A DNA stretch of 50,424 nucleotides from Geitlerinema sp. PCC 9228 (GCF_001870905.1 NZ_LNDC01000104.1:37157-87580), one strand, 5' to 3'; shown: positions 8,453 through 18,636, numbered from the stretch's first letter. Numbers and translations: made by a program. Notes: generated by a model from the letters alone, not told the origin.

Positions 8453-10036
8453 ATGGATTTTTCTGCAATTTCCGCACAGCTGAATGTCGGCGCTATTTTG
8501 CCAGAAAGTATCGTCGTGGGTACGTTACTTGTCGTACTCGTCGGCGATTTAATTGTAGGGCGTTCCTCCTCGCGGTGGACCCCTTACGTAGCGGTGGCTG
8601 GCTTGCTGGCTGCCATGGTTTCCCTGTTTTTCCTTTGGGATAGTGCAGAACCTATTGCCTTTTTGGGTAGCTTCAGCGGCGATAATCTCAGCATTGTCTT
8701 CCGCGGCATCATTGCCCTTTCAACAGTATTTACCATTTTGATGTCGGTTTCCTATGTAGAGCGCAGCAGCACGTCGATGGCTGAGTTTATCGGCATTCTG
8801 CTGACGGCTACCCTGGGTGCCATGTTCCTGTCAGGAGCCAACGAGCTGGTCGCTGTATTTATTTCCCTGGAAACTTTGAGCGTGTCTTCGTATATCCTCA
8901 CCGGATATATGAAACGCGATCCCCGCTCCAACGAAGCGGCTTTGAAATATCTGTTAATCGGAGCGGCTAGTTCGGCAATTTTCCTTTACAGTGCTTCTCT
9001 GCTATACGGTTTTTCCGGCGGCGAAACCAACCTAGGGGAAATTGGTGCTAGCTTGGCAGCCACGAGTGCCGATAATTCTCTCGTTGTTATTATCGCTTTA
9101 GTTTTCGCGATCGCGGGCATCGCGTTCAAAATTTCCGCAGCTCCTTTCCACCAATGGACCCCTGACGTATACGAAGGGTCTCCCACTCCCGTTGTCGCCT
9201 TCTTATCTGTCGGTTCCAAAGCTGGCGGTTTTGCCTTAGCCATTCGCCTGTTACTCTCTATTTTCCCGGCTGTCAGCGAACAGTGGCACTTTATTTTCAC
9301 CGCCCTCGCCATTCTCAGCTTGGTTTTGGGCAACGTGGTGGCTTTGGCACAAACCAGCCTCAAACGTATGCTGGCGTATTCTTCCATCGGTCAAGCCGGC
9401 TTTTTGATGATTGGGTTGATTGCCGATACGGAAGCTGGCTATTCCAGCACCATTTTCTACCTGCTGGTTTACCTGTTCATGAACTTGGGCGCTTTCGCCG
9501 GCGTGATTCTGTTCTCCCTACGTACCGGCACCGACCAAATTAGCGAATACGCGGGATTGTACCAAAAAGACCCCTTGCTCACCGCTGCTTTGAGCATTTG
9601 CCTGCTGTCTCTCGGTGGTATTCCACCTTTGGCTGGTTTCTTTGGCAAACTGTATCTGTTCTGGGCAGGTTGGCAAGCCGGTTTGTATTTGCTGGTCTTC
9701 CTGGGATTGATTGCCAGCGTAGCCTCCATCTACTACTACATCCGTGTGGTCAAAATGATGGTAGTCAAAGAACCCCAAGAAATGTCCGCCTCCGTACGCA
9801 ACTATCCAGCGGTTGACTGGCGTTTGCCCGGCATGCGTCCGTTGCAAGTGGGATTGGTTCTGTCGATGGTCGCTGCCACCATTACCGGTATCTTATCCAA
9901 TCCTCTATTTACCATTGCCAATCGAGCGGTCACCCAAACCCCCTTGATGCAAAACACGCTGGCTCAAGTAGGATCGACCCAGACCATGGCCAACCAACCC
10001 CAATCCCCTGAAGACATGGCTTCGGTTTCTCGGTAA
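8453..10036 (+). CDS. ndhB: NAD(P)H-quinone oxidoreductase subunit 2 (NdhB)
   Basis: The 527-residue polytopic protein has the family's usual length and about 14 membrane segments. Typical antiporter-like motifs are present: [19 protein letters not shown] and [16 protein letters not shown] in the first half, then [35 protein letters not shown] and [18 protein letters not shown]. NdhB is a proton-pumping membrane subunit of the NDH-1 complex. It serves respiration, PSI cyclic electron flow and CO2 uptake in thylakoids. The gene is monocistronic here: a clear hairpin plus T tract follows at 10067-10110. Confidence 0.97.
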   Translation: MDFSAISAQLNVGAILPESIVVGTLLVVLVGDLIVGRSSSRWTPYVAVAGLLAAMVSLFFLWDSAEPIAFLGSFSGDNLSIVFRGIIALSTVFTILMSVSYVERSSTSMAEFIGILLTATLGAMFLSGANELVAVFISLETLSVSSYILTGYMKRDPRSNEAALKYLLIGAASSAIFLYSASLLYGFSGGETNLGEIGASLAATSADNSLVVIIALVFAIAGIAFKISAAPFHQWTPDVYEGSPTPVVAFLSVGSKAGGFALAIRLLLSIFPAVSEQWHFIFTALAILSLVLGNVVALAQTSLKRMLAYSSIGQAGFLMIGLIADTEAGYSSTIFYLLVYLFMNLGAFAGVILFSLRTGTDQISEYAGLYQKDPLLTAALSICLLSLGGIPPLAGFFGKLYLFWAGWQAGLYLLVFLGLIASVASIYYYIRVVKMMVVKEPQEMSASVRNYPAVDWRLPGMRPLQVGLVLSMVAATITGILSNPLFTIANRAVTQTPLMQNTLAQVGSTQTMANQPQSPEDMASVSR

Positions 10037-10066
10037 CGATTCTCGCAATTTTGGTTGTTTTCTGCA

Positions 10067-10110
10067 GTCAGAAGCTACAGCAATCCCTTGGCTGGGCTTC
10101 TGGCTTTTTT
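10067..10110 (+). terminator. intrinsic terminator after ndhB
   Basis: The stem GTCAGAAGC (10067-10075) pairs with GCTTCTGGC (10096-10104, one G-T wobble) and is followed by TTTTTT. It begins 31 bp after the ndhB stop codon. Confidence 0.75.
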
Positions 10111-10159
10111 ATGGAAAATTTTTGTCCAAAATGCCACGAATCTAGCCGGCAAAATGTTT

Positions 10160-10398
10160 TAATACCAAATCCGATGTGTACGCATTTGAGATACCAGGAG
10201 GGGGAGTGGGAGGAGTGGGAGGAGGGGGAGGAGTGGGAGGAGTGGGAGGAGGGGGAGGAGTGGGAGGAGTGGGAGGAGTGGGAGGAGTGGGAGGAGGGGG
10301 AGGAGTGGGAGGAGGGGGAGGATGGATGGGGAAACCACAAGAAGTTTTCGCCTTAGCCTGGGAATCGATCGGGTCTTCGCAGTACGGATTTGATATAA
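10160..10398. repeat. MITE-like inverted-repeat element, copy 2, with purine-rich 9-bp tandem array
   Basis: The left end TAATACCAAATCCGATG and the right end CGGATTTGATATAA are inverted copies of each other, matching the family consensus. The inside, about 10197-10323, is an array of a 9-bp unit of the GGAGGAGTG type with GGAGGAGGG variants. All G runs lie on the + strand. It has no credible coding capacity. Confidence 0.7.
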
Positions 10399-10459
10399 CA
10401 TGGGAATATAAGCTCGCTGATTTTCGCTCTAAACTGGGGAAGGAATACTATCATTTCCC

Positions 10460-10552
10460 ACGCTCGGTACGCTCCCACGCCCCCACGCCCCCAAGCTCCC
10501 ACGCCCCCAAGCTCGGCACGCCCCCACGCTCCCACGCTCCCACCCCCACCTG
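10460..10552. repeat. C-rich short direct repeats upstream of pyrR
   Basis: Irregular repetition of units like GCTCCCACGCCCCCA fills the 5' side of pyrR, ending about 20 bp before its start codon. Similar short units occur at 7990-8105. No regulatory structure is evident. Confidence 0.5.
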
Positions 10553-10573
10553 CCGCCATTTGATGCAACTTTC

Positions 10574-11125
10574 ATGAACGTTGAAATTCTCTCCTCAGAG
10601 GAAATTCGCCGCACCATTACTCGTTTGTCCTCGGAAATTATCGAACGGACAGCGGATTTGGATAATTTAGCCCTTCTCGGCATTTACACCCGAGGTGTGC
10701 CTTTGGCGCATATGCTGGCAGAGCAAATCCGTACTTTGGAATCGGTGGATGTTTTTGTGGGGGCTCTCGATATTACCTTCTACCGCGATGATTTGGACCA
10801 AATTGGCTTGCGTACTCCTGCCAAAGATAATATTCCTCCCAGCATTAACGGCAAAACCATTGTTTTGGTCGATGATGTAATTTATACCGGACGCACCATT
10901 CGCGCCGCTCTCAATGCCATTTACGATTACGGTAGACCCCAAGCCGTACGTTTGGCTGTCTTGGTAGACCGAGGACATCGGGAATTGCCCATTCACCCGG
11001 ATTTTATCGGCAAAAATCTACCAACTTCAAAAGACGAAAAAGTGAAAGTATGCCTGCAAAGTATTGATGGCAAAGATACTGTGGAACTACTGAAAACGCC
11101 TACTTATAGCAACTATCCTTTATGA
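10574..11125 (+). CDS. pyrR: PyrR: bifunctional pyrimidine regulator / uracil phosphoribosyltransferase
   Basis: This 183-residue type I phosphoribosyltransferase has PRPP-binding motif [18 protein letters not shown] at about 96-113 and the PyrR-type N-terminus ([17 protein letters not shown]). The family converts uracil and PRPP to UMP; in Bacillus it also binds pyr mRNA to cause attenuation. I see no pyr attenuator in the leader here, so RNA regulation is unproven. Its stop overlaps the start of fni (ATGA), implying translational coupling. Dihydroorotase (pyrC) lies elsewhere in the window, at 38834. Confidence 0.93.
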   Translation: MNVEILSSEEIRRTITRLSSEIIERTADLDNLALLGIYTRGVPLAHMLAEQIRTLESVDVFVGALDITFYRDDLDQIGLRTPAKDNIPPSINGKTIVLVDDVIYTGRTIRAALNAIYDYGRPQAVRLAVLVDRGHRELPIHPDFIGKNLPTSKDEKVKVCLQSIDGKDTVELLKTPTYSNYPL

Positions 11126-12186
11126 GCGAACCATCTGCCAATACCAACGCTGCCGGTGGGGCACAAACCCAAACCCGCAAGGCAGACCACCTGCGTGTCT
11201 GTCTGGAATCCGACGTTCAATTTCGTCAAACCACCACGGGATTGGAACGCTATCGTTTCGTTCACTGCTGTTTGCCGGAACTGGATGGTGCTGAGGTTGA
11301 TTGCAGTACCAGCTTTTTGGGGAAATTCTTACAAGCACCTTTGTTGATTTCTTCTATGACTGGCGGTACGGAAACTGCCAAACGCATTAACGAACGATTG
11401 GCAGAAGTCGCCCAATCCTATCAAATTGCTATGGGTGTGGGGTCGATGCGGGTGGCGTTGGAAAAGCCAGAAGTGGTGGATACGTTTGCCATGCGGCGAA
11501 TTGCTCCCGATGCTTTGCTGTTTGCCAATTTGGGTGCGGTGCAGCTGAACTATCAATATGGGGTTGACGAGTACCAACGGGCTGTGGATTTGCTGCAAGC
11601 AGATGCGCTGATTTTGCATTTGAATCCGTTGCAGGAATGCGTGCAAACAAGCGGGGATATTAATTTTCAGGGATTGCTTGACAAAATTGCCGACTTGTGT
11701 TCTAAGGTGAGGGTGCCGGTGATTGCCAAGGAAGTGGGCAATGGGATTTCGGCGGCGATGGCACAGAAATTGCAGGCGGCGGGGGTAGCGGCTATTGATG
11801 TGGCTGGTGCTGGTGGCACTTCTTGGGCTAAGGTAGAAGGACAGCGTTCGTCGGATGTAAAATCTCGGCGTTTGGGACAAACGTTTGCTGATTGGGGGTT
11901 GCCGACGGCGGAGTGTTTGGAAAACATTCACCAGTTGAATTTGCCGGTTTCGCTGATTGCTTCTGGTGGGATTCAAAATGGATTGGAGGTAGCAAAAGCG
12001 ATCGCATTGGGTGCCGATTTAGTAGGATTGGCCCGACCATTTTTACAAGCGGCAGCCGAGTCTTCCGAAGCTGTTTATACGCTAGCGGATATTCTGATGG
12101 CAGAAATGAAAACCGCCTTATTTTGCACGGGAAATGCCAATTTCCAGCAACTGCGCCAATCCCAGTGTTGGGAAAAAATTCAATAG
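11122..12186 (+). CDS. fni: isopentenyl-diphosphate delta-isomerase, type 2
   Basis: The 354-residue FMN-dependent TIM-barrel protein has family landmarks: the N-terminal [58 protein letters not shown], and the phosphate-binding ASGGIQNG near residue 280. It interconverts IPP and DMAPP, supplying carotenoids, the chlorophyll phytyl tail and quinones. The ATG overlaps the pyrR stop codon. sppA follows 26 bp later, so the three genes may be one transcript. Confidence 0.95.
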   Translation: MSEPSANTNAAGGAQTQTRKADHLRVCLESDVQFRQTTTGLERYRFVHCCLPELDGAEVDCSTSFLGKFLQAPLLISSMTGGTETAKRINERLAEVAQSYQIAMGVGSMRVALEKPEVVDTFAMRRIAPDALLFANLGAVQLNYQYGVDEYQRAVDLLQADALILHLNPLQECVQTSGDINFQGLLDKIADLCSKVRVPVIAKEVGNGISAAMAQKLQAAGVAAIDVAGAGGTSWAKVEGQRSSDVKSRRLGQTFADWGLPTAECLENIHQLNLPVSLIASGGIQNGLEVAKAIALGADLVGLARPFLQAAAESSEAVYTLADILMAEMKTALFCTGNANFQQLRQSQCWEKIQ

Positions 12187-12212
12187 ATTCTCGATTGACT
12201 TGGTAAATTTTT

Positions 12213-14039
12213 ATGCGTAGCTTTTTGAAATATACGTTTGCCACGCTTGTAGGCAGCTTTTTAGGATTATTTCTATTTTTAGGCGTTGGGTTTGGCTCTC
12301 TCATATGGCTGATTGTTTCCACAGCCAGCAAAACGGGAGAACCCACCGTTGAAGATAAATCGGTTTTGGTTTTTGACCTATCGGCTACCATTCGCGATAC
12401 CCAACCGCAATTAAGTAGCCGCCAAGCGGTGGAAAGTGCCCTCGGCGAACCGGATGAAAGCGTTCTTACCTTGCGCAATGTTTTGCAAACGTTGGAAGCA
12501 GCGGCGGAAGACGACAAAATTGTGGGGTTGTACCTGCGGGGAACAAATGCCGAAACCAGTACTGGATATGCTATTTTGCGGGAAGTACGCCAGGCTTTGG
12601 ATGAATTCCGGGAATCGGGCAAACCTATCTACGCCTACGACCTGAATTGGAGCGAAAAAGAATATTATTTGGCTTCTGCGGCGAATAAAGTATTTGTCAA
12701 TCCCTCTGGCATGGTGTTGATTAACGGTTTTAGTTCCCGTACCGCTTTTTATAAGGAGGCACTGGATAAATACGGTATTGGCATTCAGGTGGTTCGCGCT
12801 GGCAAATACAAGTCGGCGGTGGAACCTTACCAACGAACGGAGTTAAGCGATGCCAACCGCCAGCAAACCCAGCAATTGCTCGATGATATTTGGCGAGAAT
12901 TTCGGATGACTGCCAGCCGCAACCGGGAAATTGACGCTCAAGGGTTGCAGATAGTGGCTAGCAAGTGGGGCTTGATCCAACCCCCAACGGCGAAATCGGA
13001 AAATTTGGTGGATGAGGTAGCTTATTTTGATGAGGTAACGGCGCAGTTGCGGGAGTTGACCGAGCAAAGTGGCGAAGATACCGCTTCTTTCCGGAATGTG
13101 GGCATGGTCAAATATAAGAGTAGCCTCGAGAATGGTTTTGATGGTAGTGAAGAGGAAGCGAACAATCAAGTAGCGGTTGTTTACGCAGAAGGAGCGATTG
13201 TTCCCGGTAGCGGTACTTTGCAGCAGGTGGGTAGCAATCGGTTTTCCCGACGGTTACGCAAGTTGCGCGAGGATGAGAATGTGAAAGCGATTGTCATGCG
13301 GGTAAACAGCCCTGGGGGCAGCGCTACGGCTTCGGAGGTGATTCAACGGGAAGTGAAGCTTACCCAACAAAAGAAACCCATTGTGATTTCTATGGGGAAT
13401 TATGCGGCTTCTGGTGGCTATCTCATTTCTACCTATGGCAGCAAGATTTATGCGGAACCGAATACGATTACGGGGTCGATTGGGGTATATGGTTTGCTTC
13501 CCAACGTTCAGGAGTTGGGCAATGAGTTGGGGATTACCTGGGATGGGGTAAAAACCAATCCATTTGCGGATTTAAATACGATTAGCCGCCCCAAAACGGA
13601 GGCGGAGATGCAAAAATTGCGGCAGATGGTACAGCAATCCTACGATCGCTTTTTGGCGGATGTTGCCCAAGGTCGGGAGTTGGAACGATCGCAAGTAGCG
13701 GATTTGGCGCAGGGTCGCGTTTGGTCTGGGGTTCAGGCGCAAAAAGTTGGGTTGGTGGATGAGTTGGGGGGGTTGGAAGATGCGATCGCGGCGGCGGCAT
13801 CTATGGCAGAATTGGACCAATGGCAGGTGCAAGAGTATCCCAAACGTAGCAGTTTTGAGGAACGTTTGTTGAAACAAATCCTGCAAAGTCGTCTCGGTGT
13901 GGATGGGGAAGGTTCGCTGGTGGAAAGTCAGTTACAGCAGGAGTGGCAGCGCCTCAAACAGCAAATGGAGTTGCTGGCAACCCTCAATGACCCACAGCAT
14001 ATCTACGCTTTGATGCCTTATAAAATAGAAATTGAGTAA
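12213..14039 (+). CDS. sppA: signal peptide peptidase SppA, long (67K) type
   Basis: The 608-residue protein has an N-terminal membrane anchor (about 9-37) and two tandem S49 peptidase halves. The catalytic dyad of the long SppA form is visible: Lys200 in RAGKYKSAVEP and Ser400 in SMGNYAASGGYLIS. The nucleotide-like loop VNSPGGSATAS (about 364-374) also fits. It degrades cleaved signal peptides in the membrane; cyanobacterial SppA has been linked to light acclimation of thylakoid proteins. The stop codon runs directly into the repeat array at 14045. Confidence 0.93.
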   Translation: MRSFLKYTFATLVGSFLGLFLFLGVGFGSLIWLIVSTASKTGEPTVEDKSVLVFDLSATIRDTQPQLSSRQAVESALGEPDESVLTLRNVLQTLEAAAEDDKIVGLYLRGTNAETSTGYAILREVRQALDEFRESGKPIYAYDLNWSEKEYYLASAANKVFVNPSGMVLINGFSSRTAFYKEALDKYGIGIQVVRAGKYKSAVEPYQRTELSDANRQQTQQLLDDIWREFRMTASRNREIDAQGLQIVASKWGLIQPPTAKSENLVDEVAYFDEVTAQLRELTEQSGEDTASFRNVGMVKYKSSLENGFDGSEEEANNQVAVVYAEGAIVPGSGTLQQVGSNRFSRRLRKLREDENVKAIVMRVNSPGGSATASEVIQREVKLTQQKKPIVISMGNYAASGGYLISTYGSKIYAEPNTITGSIGVYGLLPNVQELGNELGITWDGVKTNPFADLNTISRPKTEAEMQKLRQMVQQSYDRFLADVAQGRELERSQVADLAQGRVWSGVQAQKVGLVDELGGLEDAIAAAASMAELDQWQVQEYPKRSSFEERLLKQILQSRLGVDGEGSLVESQLQQEWQRLKQQMELLATLNDPQHIYALMPYKIEIE

Positions 14040-14044
14040 GAATT

Positions 14045-14345
14045 GTAGGGTGGGCAATGCCCACCCAACTACTTATTAAAAAATGTTTTCAATAGGAATG
14101 TTCCGATTAAGTAAGAATTGTAGGGTGGGCAATGCCCACCCTTATTAAAAAATGTTTTCAATAGGAATGTTCCGGTTGCTGGTAATCCAAATAGGCGTTT
14201 GCGTGTTTGAAGTCGCTACAGTTAATCGCTTGTTCCGTAAAAGCCTCCATTGGTACGGTGCATTTGAGTTGATTTAAAAAATGTTTTCAATAGGAATGTT
14301 CTGATTAAGTAAGAATTGTAGGGTGGGCAATGCCCACCCTACTTA
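14045..14345. repeat. array of truncated 3'-end copies of a small gene with 22-bp palindromes
   Basis: Three copies of a palindrome with GGGTGGGCAATGCCCACCC at its core (14045-14066, 14120-14141, 14318-14339) alternate with fragments that match the 3' end of the leftward gene at 14359-14675. The 3'-end fragments lie at about 14074-14105, 14143-14270 (the longest) and 14274-14302. In the longest copy the C-terminal reading frame is intact, unlike in the full gene. Confidence 0.75.
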
Positions 14346-14358
14346 TTAAAAAATGTTT

Positions 14359-14675
14359 TCAATAGGGAGGTTCCGGTTGCTGGTAATCCAAATAGGCGTT
14401 TGCGTGTTTGAAGTCGCTACAGTTAATCGCTTGTTCCGTAAAAGCCTCCATTGTACGGTGCATTTGAGTCGATAATCTCCCGTACAAAAGGCACAGCGAT
14501 CGCAAGGGATTTGATGTACGCGCTTTATTTGAGCAACACCTTTCCTGAGATTGCGCCAGAAAGCCGATAGCAACAAACCAACAAACAACCAAGCAAATAT
14601 ACCACGAAAAAGAACCAATAGATCGAAACTCGTGTCAACCATCACGATAAATCTCCCAATACCAAGCATTCCCAA
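14359..14675 (-). pseudogene. small membrane/Cys-motif protein, frameshifted
   Basis: From ATG 14675 the frame reads through a membrane segment (about 15-38) and a four-Cys motif (CDRCAFCTGDYRLKC, 58-72). It then leaves the expected frame at about 14453, where one base is missing relative to the partial duplicate at 14251-14260 (TTGTAC here, TTGGTAC there). Restoring the base gives a continuous protein of about 105 residues, continuing VPMEAFTEQAINCSDF and ending at 14359. The Cys pattern suggests metal binding (inference). It could be a sequencing error, a pseudogene, or a site of gene conversion. Confidence 0.65.
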
Positions 14676-14696
14676 GCAAACTCACCAAATGGTCTG

Positions 14697-14725
14697 GTAG
14701 GGGCGCTTTGCGAAACGCCCCCACC
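14697..14725 (-). terminator. hairpin at the end of the antenna operon
   Basis: The inverted repeat GGTAGGGGCG / CGCCCCCACC (one mismatch) with loop CTTTGCGAAA sits 46 bp downstream of the last antenna gene, which is read leftward. It has no strong T tract, so it may act as an mRNA 3' stabiliser or simply be one of the palindromes scattered here. Confidence 0.4.
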
Positions 14726-14770
14726 TTCAAGAGACTCTATGGCAACCTTCCCAAAGTTAGTTCGCGAATC

Positions 14771-15847
14771 CTACCGAGAAGTGCCCACGGCTTCCTGGGA
14801 AGGAGAAGAAGCCACCATTTCGGAGGAGCGCCCTTCCCAAAGTTGGGCAATCTTGCTGAAATCGACCCCAGCAGCGCGCAAAGCATGCCAGAGGTGACCC
14901 TGCAAGAAGAAAAAGGCAAGGAAAAAGTGAGCGTTGGCCAGCCAAGCCCGAGGCGTATACGTTCCTGGTTCCAACTCAGCTGTATCCGCAAAATACGGTA
15001 CGAAACTGACCTGCAACTCCAACGTGGGACCGTAAAATTCCACCGGATAAGCCAGGGTATTGAAAGCACAGAAGGCAGTGGCAACGAATCCTGCCAAGGC
15101 AATTCCCCCTAAAGAGTAAGACAAAATGGCTTCCCCAGAGAAGTTGAGCAAGCGTTTCGCCCAAGCAAACGGTTCCTGCACGATATGCCAAATCCCGCCT
15201 GCCAACAGCAAAATGGCAACGTAGATATGACCGCCAACCAAATCTTCTAAATTGTCAACCCAGAGGAAATCAGTTTGATAGCTGTAGATAACCCAAGGGT
15301 TGAGGGTGGGATTGCTCACCTGACGAACTTCACCCAAATTGGGGTCGTAGAGACCACCACCAGCGGTGGCGTGGAAAACAAAGAGCAATGCACCCAATCC
15401 CAGGAAAATCAAGTGGATACCGAGGATAGACCCCAGTTTTTTCGGGTCGTTCCACTCAAAATGGAACTTGGCAGCACCACCGGAAGCCTGTTGCAAATCG
15501 CTGGGAACGCGCGTTTGGTGGAAGAAAGCACCAAATCCCAACACGCCAGAAGAAATCAGATGGACCACACCCACCACGTAAAAGGGATAGGTGTCGATCG
15601 CTTCTGCGCCTTCTGTCATGCCCAAGCCTAAAGCCGCCAGATGGGGCAACAGAATCAACCCCTGTTCGTACATGGGGGTTGCTGGGTTATACTGGGAGAG
15701 TTCAAAGAGGGTAAATGCGCCTGCCCAAAACACAATCAGGGCAGCGTGGGCAATGTGGGCGGTGAGAAACGTACCGGATAAATTCGCCAGCCGGGCGTTT
15801 CCCGCCCACCATCCATATCGGACTTGAAAGTTTCCGTAAGTTTGCAT
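14771..15847 (-). CDS. CP43-like chlorophyll-binding antenna protein (IsiA/Pcb family), third gene
   Basis: The 358-residue protein has six membrane segments of the CP43-like fold, with short lumenal loops as in IsiA/Pcb. Family landmarks are [14 protein letters not shown] near the N-terminus, [44 protein letters not shown], and a final helix ending [22 protein letters not shown]. It carries an extra C-terminal tail of about 25 residues ([16 protein letters not shown]). The start has an excellent GAGGAGG site. It lies 20 bp after the IsiA-PsaL gene, so it is the last gene of the operon. It should bind chlorophyll a around a photosystem, most likely PSI given its neighbour. Confidence 0.92.
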   Translation of the reverse strand: MQTYGNFQVRYGWWAGNARLANLSGTFLTAHIAHAALIVFWAGAFTLFELSQYNPATPMYEQGLILLPHLAALGLGMTEGAEAIDTYPFYVVGVVHLISSGVLGFGAFFHQTRVPSDLQQASGGAAKFHFEWNDPKKLGSILGIHLIFLGLGALLFVFHATAGGGLYDPNLGEVRQVSNPTLNPWVIYSYQTDFLWVDNLEDLVGGHIYVAILLLAGGIWHIVQEPFAWAKRLLNFSGEAILSYSLGGIALAGFVATAFCAFNTLAYPVEFYGPTLELQVSFVPYFADTAELEPGTYTPRAWLANAHFFLAFFFLQGHLWHALRAAGVDFSKIAQLWEGRSSEMVASSPSQEAVGTSR

Positions 15848-15867
15848 GAATGCCTCCTCAATGCAAG

Positions 15868-17265
15868 TTAGTTAATCGTGCCGCGAAAGATAGCATCGAT
15901 GACCTCAAAGTTTTGCAAAAGAAAGTAAGCGACCCAAGCGCCGCCAACGCCGCCAATTAGGAAGCTAGCGCGAAATTGATTCCAATCTTGTTGGTCTTGC
16001 AGCCAGTAGAAGATGGTGCCTTCCCGACAAGCAGCGAGAACGACGGTGACGATGCCGATAATTGCAGCAGCAGCTAGCAAGGCAGTTTGGCGAATCCAAC
16101 TAGGTTCGGAGAACGGACTGAGCGTCACAAACGGACCCACCAAGAAATAACCGTGAGCCATGCCAATTTCCAATCCACGCCACATGGGCGATAAGCCGCG
16201 ACGGTAAACGGGCAAATTGGCCAAAAATATCAGCGTGGCTTCGCCAGAACCAGTATTGGCAGCAAAGACACCGCGACGCATGTCAAAGCCACCAGCACGC
16301 GATCGCACTCTGACCGCATGCCAGATGTGCCCTACCAACAGCAACGTAGCCAAAACCACATGGGTCGTTGCCAGCCAAGTACGAGGCGCGATCGCACCAT
16401 TAGCCGTTTCCGACCAACCCAACGGTCCGTAAAATTCCACCGGATAAGCCAGGTCGTTGGTCGTGACAAAATAAGCAGCCAAAAATCCGGCATACGCCAA
16501 AGCCCCTAGACTGTAAGACAAATAAGCTTCGCCAGACCAATACAGCACATCTCGCGCCCATTTATAAGGTTTCGAGACCACGTGCCAAATGCCACCGCCG
16601 ATACACAAAAGTCCAACCCAGATATGACCGCCAACCAGGTCCTCCAGGTTATCCACAGCAGCCATTCCTGCTGGACCTTGCGATCCCACCAGGTAGCCAA
16701 AAATGCGGATGGGATTGAACGTCGGGTTGCTGACAACGCGAACGGATTGAATATTGGCATCGTACAAACCGCCAGCGTAGGTCGCCTTAAAAGCCAGCAG
16801 CAACGCTCCCAATCCCAGCAAAATCAAGTGAATGCCCAAAATCGAGGTCATTTTGTCCTGGTCTTGCCAGTCGTAGCCGAAAAAGCCAGGAATCGACTTC
16901 TCTTGCGGCAAAACCTCCGGACCTAACAAAGCGTGGTAGACACCACCAGCTGCCAAAACGGCGGAACTTACCAAATGCAGCACCCCGACAACCAAATAAG
17001 GATAGGTGTCCACAATTTGTCCGCCCTCGGCAACACCAAATCCCAAAGTTGCCAAATGCGGCAGCAGAATCAGTCCTTGTTCGTATAAAGGTTCGCCGGG
17101 ATGGTAACGAGAAAGTTCGAAGAGGGTAAACGCGCCTGCCCAGAACACGATTAAGGCTGCTTGTGCGACGTGCGCGCCTAGTAATTTTCCGGAAAGGTTC
17201 GTCAAACGCGCATTGCCTGCCCACCAACCGTAAGCTCGTTCTGGAACCGTGGTTGTTGCCGTCAT
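15868..17265 (-). CDS. IsiA-PsaL fusion: CP43-like antenna with C-terminal PsaL domain
   Basis: I chose ATG 17265 (465 residues, [15 protein letters not shown]) because it overlaps the stop of the upstream isiA-like gene as ATGA and is preceded by AGGAGG; a frame extends upstream but is non-homologous. Residues 1-338 are an IsiA-type six-helix antenna. Residues 345-465 match Psa[34 protein letters not shown], a second helix, then [19 protein letters not shown]. PsaL is the PSI subunit that forms the trimer interface, so this protein can be expected to dock at that site of PSI and bring antenna chlorophyll with it (inference). Such fusions are known in some cyanobacteria with several isiA-family genes. 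Confidence 0.93.
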   Translation of the reverse strand: MTATTTVPERAYGWWAGNARLTNLSGKLLGAHVAQAALIVFWAGAFTLFELSRYHPGEPLYEQGLILLPHLATLGFGVAEGGQIVDTYPYLVVGVLHLVSSAVLAAGGVYHALLGPEVLPQEKSIPGFFGYDWQDQDKMTSILGIHLILLGLGALLLAFKATYAGGLYDANIQSVRVVSNPTFNPIRIFGYLVGSQGPAGMAAVDNLEDLVGGHIWVGLLCIGGGIWHVVSKPYKWARDVLYWSGEAYLSYSLGALAYAGFLAAYFVTTNDLAYPVEFYGPLGWSETANGAIAPRTWLATTHVVLATLLLVGHIWHAVRVRSRAGGFDMRRGVFAANTGSGEATLIFLANLPVYRRGLSPMWRGLEIGMAHGYFLVGPFVTLSPFSEPSWIRQTALLAAAAIIGIVTVVLAACREGTIFYWLQDQQDWNQFRASFLIGGVGGAWVAYFLLQNFEVIDAIFRGTIN

Positions 17266-18242
17266 AGGTTCGTGCCTCCTAATGCCTTCATGCGAGCGCG
17301 AATGGCGTGCCAAAGATGGCCAGCTAAGAAAACAGCCGCCAAAGCTATATGGGCTGTCGCCAGCCAAGTCCGTGCGGTGACAGCACCGGATGCTTCTTGC
17401 AAGCCGACGGGACCGTAAAAGACTTCTGGATAGGCAAAGTCGTTGACGGTAACGAAATAAGCCGCCAAAACACCCATATAAGCCAAAGCCCCCAAACTAT
17501 AGGAAAGATAAGCTTCCCCAGACCATACGAACAAACGCTTGGTCCAACCAAAGGGTTTGCTGGCAATATGCCACAAGCCGCCAACAACGCAGAGAAAGCC
17601 GACCCAAGCGTGACCGCCGACCAGGTCTTCTAGGTTATCCACAGCAGCCATGCCTTGACTGCCCACCAGATAGCCGAAGATTTGAACTGGGTTGAAGGTG
17701 GGTTGGGTGACCACTCGTACTGCTTCTGCATTGGGGTCGTACAAACCGCCCCAAAACATGGCTTTGGTGACCAACAACCAAGCCCCCAATCCCAGCAAAA
17801 TTAGATGAATGCCGAGAATGGTGGTCATTTTGTTGGTATCCTGCCAGCTGTAGCCGAAAAAGCCAGCAAAGGTATCGTCTCGCGACAGTACGCGCGGACC
17901 GAAGACGGCGTGGTAAATGCCACCAGCACCCAAGACGGCAGAACCAACCAGATGCAAAACGCCAATAACGAAGAAGGGATAGGTATCTGCAATTTCCCCG
18001 CCATCGGCAACTCCCAATCCTAAGGTGGCGAGATGGGGCAGCAGAATCAACCCTTGTTCGTACATGGGTTGTGCTGGGTTGTATTGGGCGAGTTCGAAGA
18101 GGGTAAAGGAACCTGCCCAAAAGGCGATTAAACCGCTGTGAGCGACGTGCGCGCCCAACAGTTTCCCCGATAAATCGGTGAAGCGAGCGTTCCCTGCCCA
18201 CCAACCGTAGTTGGATGGTGATGGCAATGTGGTTGTGCTCAT
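17262..18242 (-). CDS. isiA: IsiA-like iron-stress chlorophyll-binding protein
   Basis: This 326-residue CP43-like protein has six membrane segments and the family motifs [64 protein letters not shown] and [16 protein letters not shown]. IsiA rings around photosystem I act as an accessory antenna and quencher under iron limitation. It is the first gene of a three-gene leftward operon. The TATAAT -10 box lies inside a 23-bp palindrome (18271-18293), giving a leader of roughly 30 nt. The symbol is by family; I cannot distinguish it from other Pcb-type members without a tree. No flavodoxin gene (isiB) is present in the window. Confidence 0.88.
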   Translation of the reverse strand: MSTTTLPSPSNYGWWAGNARFTDLSGKLLGAHVAHSGLIAFWAGSFTLFELAQYNPAQPMYEQGLILLPHLATLGLGVADGGEIADTYPFFVIGVLHLVGSAVLGAGGIYHAVFGPRVLSRDDTFAGFFGYSWQDTNKMTTILGIHLILLGLGAWLLVTKAMFWGGLYDPNAEAVRVVTQPTFNPVQIFGYLVGSQGMAAVDNLEDLVGGHAWVGFLCVVGGLWHIASKPFGWTKRLFVWSGEAYLSYSLGALAYMGVLAAYFVTVNDFAYPEVFYGPVGLQEASGAVTARTWLATAHIALAAVFLAGHLWHAIRARMKALGGTNL

Positions 18243-18270
18243 GACATTGGACCTCGTGAACGGTTGCTAA

Positions 18271-18293
18271 TTGTTGAAAATTATATTCAACAA
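18271..18293 (-). promoter_or_regulatory. palindromic operator overlapping the -10 box of the antenna operon
   Basis: TTGTTGAA-N7-TTCAACAA is a perfect 8-bp inverted repeat. Read leftward its spacer region contains a perfect TATAAT (18285-18280), with no good -35 box. The inner 17 bp (TTGAAAATTATATTCAA) match the site at 19508-19524 in 16 of 17 positions. The position over -10 suits a repressor, or a promoter that needs remote activation. Confidence 0.75.
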
Positions 18294-18385
18294 CCTTGGG
18301 TACCTATTCAAACTTTATTGGCAAAAATTTGCAAGTGTTTGGGAGTAAAGTTTTGTAAAAATTCTCCCAGAAAGCCAGGTGTTTT

Positions 18386-18416
18386 GGTAGGGGCGCAACG
18401 CGCGATCGCCCCTACC
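18386..18416. repeat. inverted repeat GGTAGGGGCG / CGCCCCTACC
   Basis: A perfect 10-bp stem encloses an 11-nt loop, in the region between the regulator gene and the antenna operon, about 105 bp upstream of the operator. It belongs to the GTAGGGGC-type palindromes scattered in this window (14697, 49216). Confidence 0.55.
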
Positions 18417-18463
18417 AGGGCAATTGAGAAATTCCAGACAATCGTTGTTTTTCAGAACTGGTG

Positions 18464-18636
18464 TAATACCAAATCTTCGGTCCTCCCCCTCCTCCCCCTC
18501 CTCCCACTCCTCCTCCTCCTCCCACTCCTCCCACTCCTCCCACTCCTCCCACTCCTCCCACTCCTCCCACTCCTCCCACTCCTCCCCCTCCTCCACTGGC
18601 AAGTACCCATTAGCGAGGTTTTTCAGGATTCGGTAG
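18464..18636. repeat. pyrimidine-rich 9-bp tandem array, possible MITE-like element
   Basis: The left end TAATACCAAATCTTCGG resembles the family end sequence. About 18479-18597 is an array of CTCCCACTC-type 9-mers, the complement of the array at 10197-10323. A weak candidate right end, GGATTCGGTA (18627-18636), lies over the last codons of the regulator gene, so the element may have reshaped that gene's C-terminus. Confidence 0.5.

Noticed and set aside
10051-10401. Glu/Trp-, Gly/Val- and Leu/Pro-rich frames over the 9-bp array
   Set aside because: They are translations of a low-complexity DNA repeat inside an inverted-repeat element; no start signals or conserved ends.
11329-12622. Long leftward frames antisense to fni and sppA
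   Set aside because: They are complementary-strand shadows of two clearly recognised enzymes.
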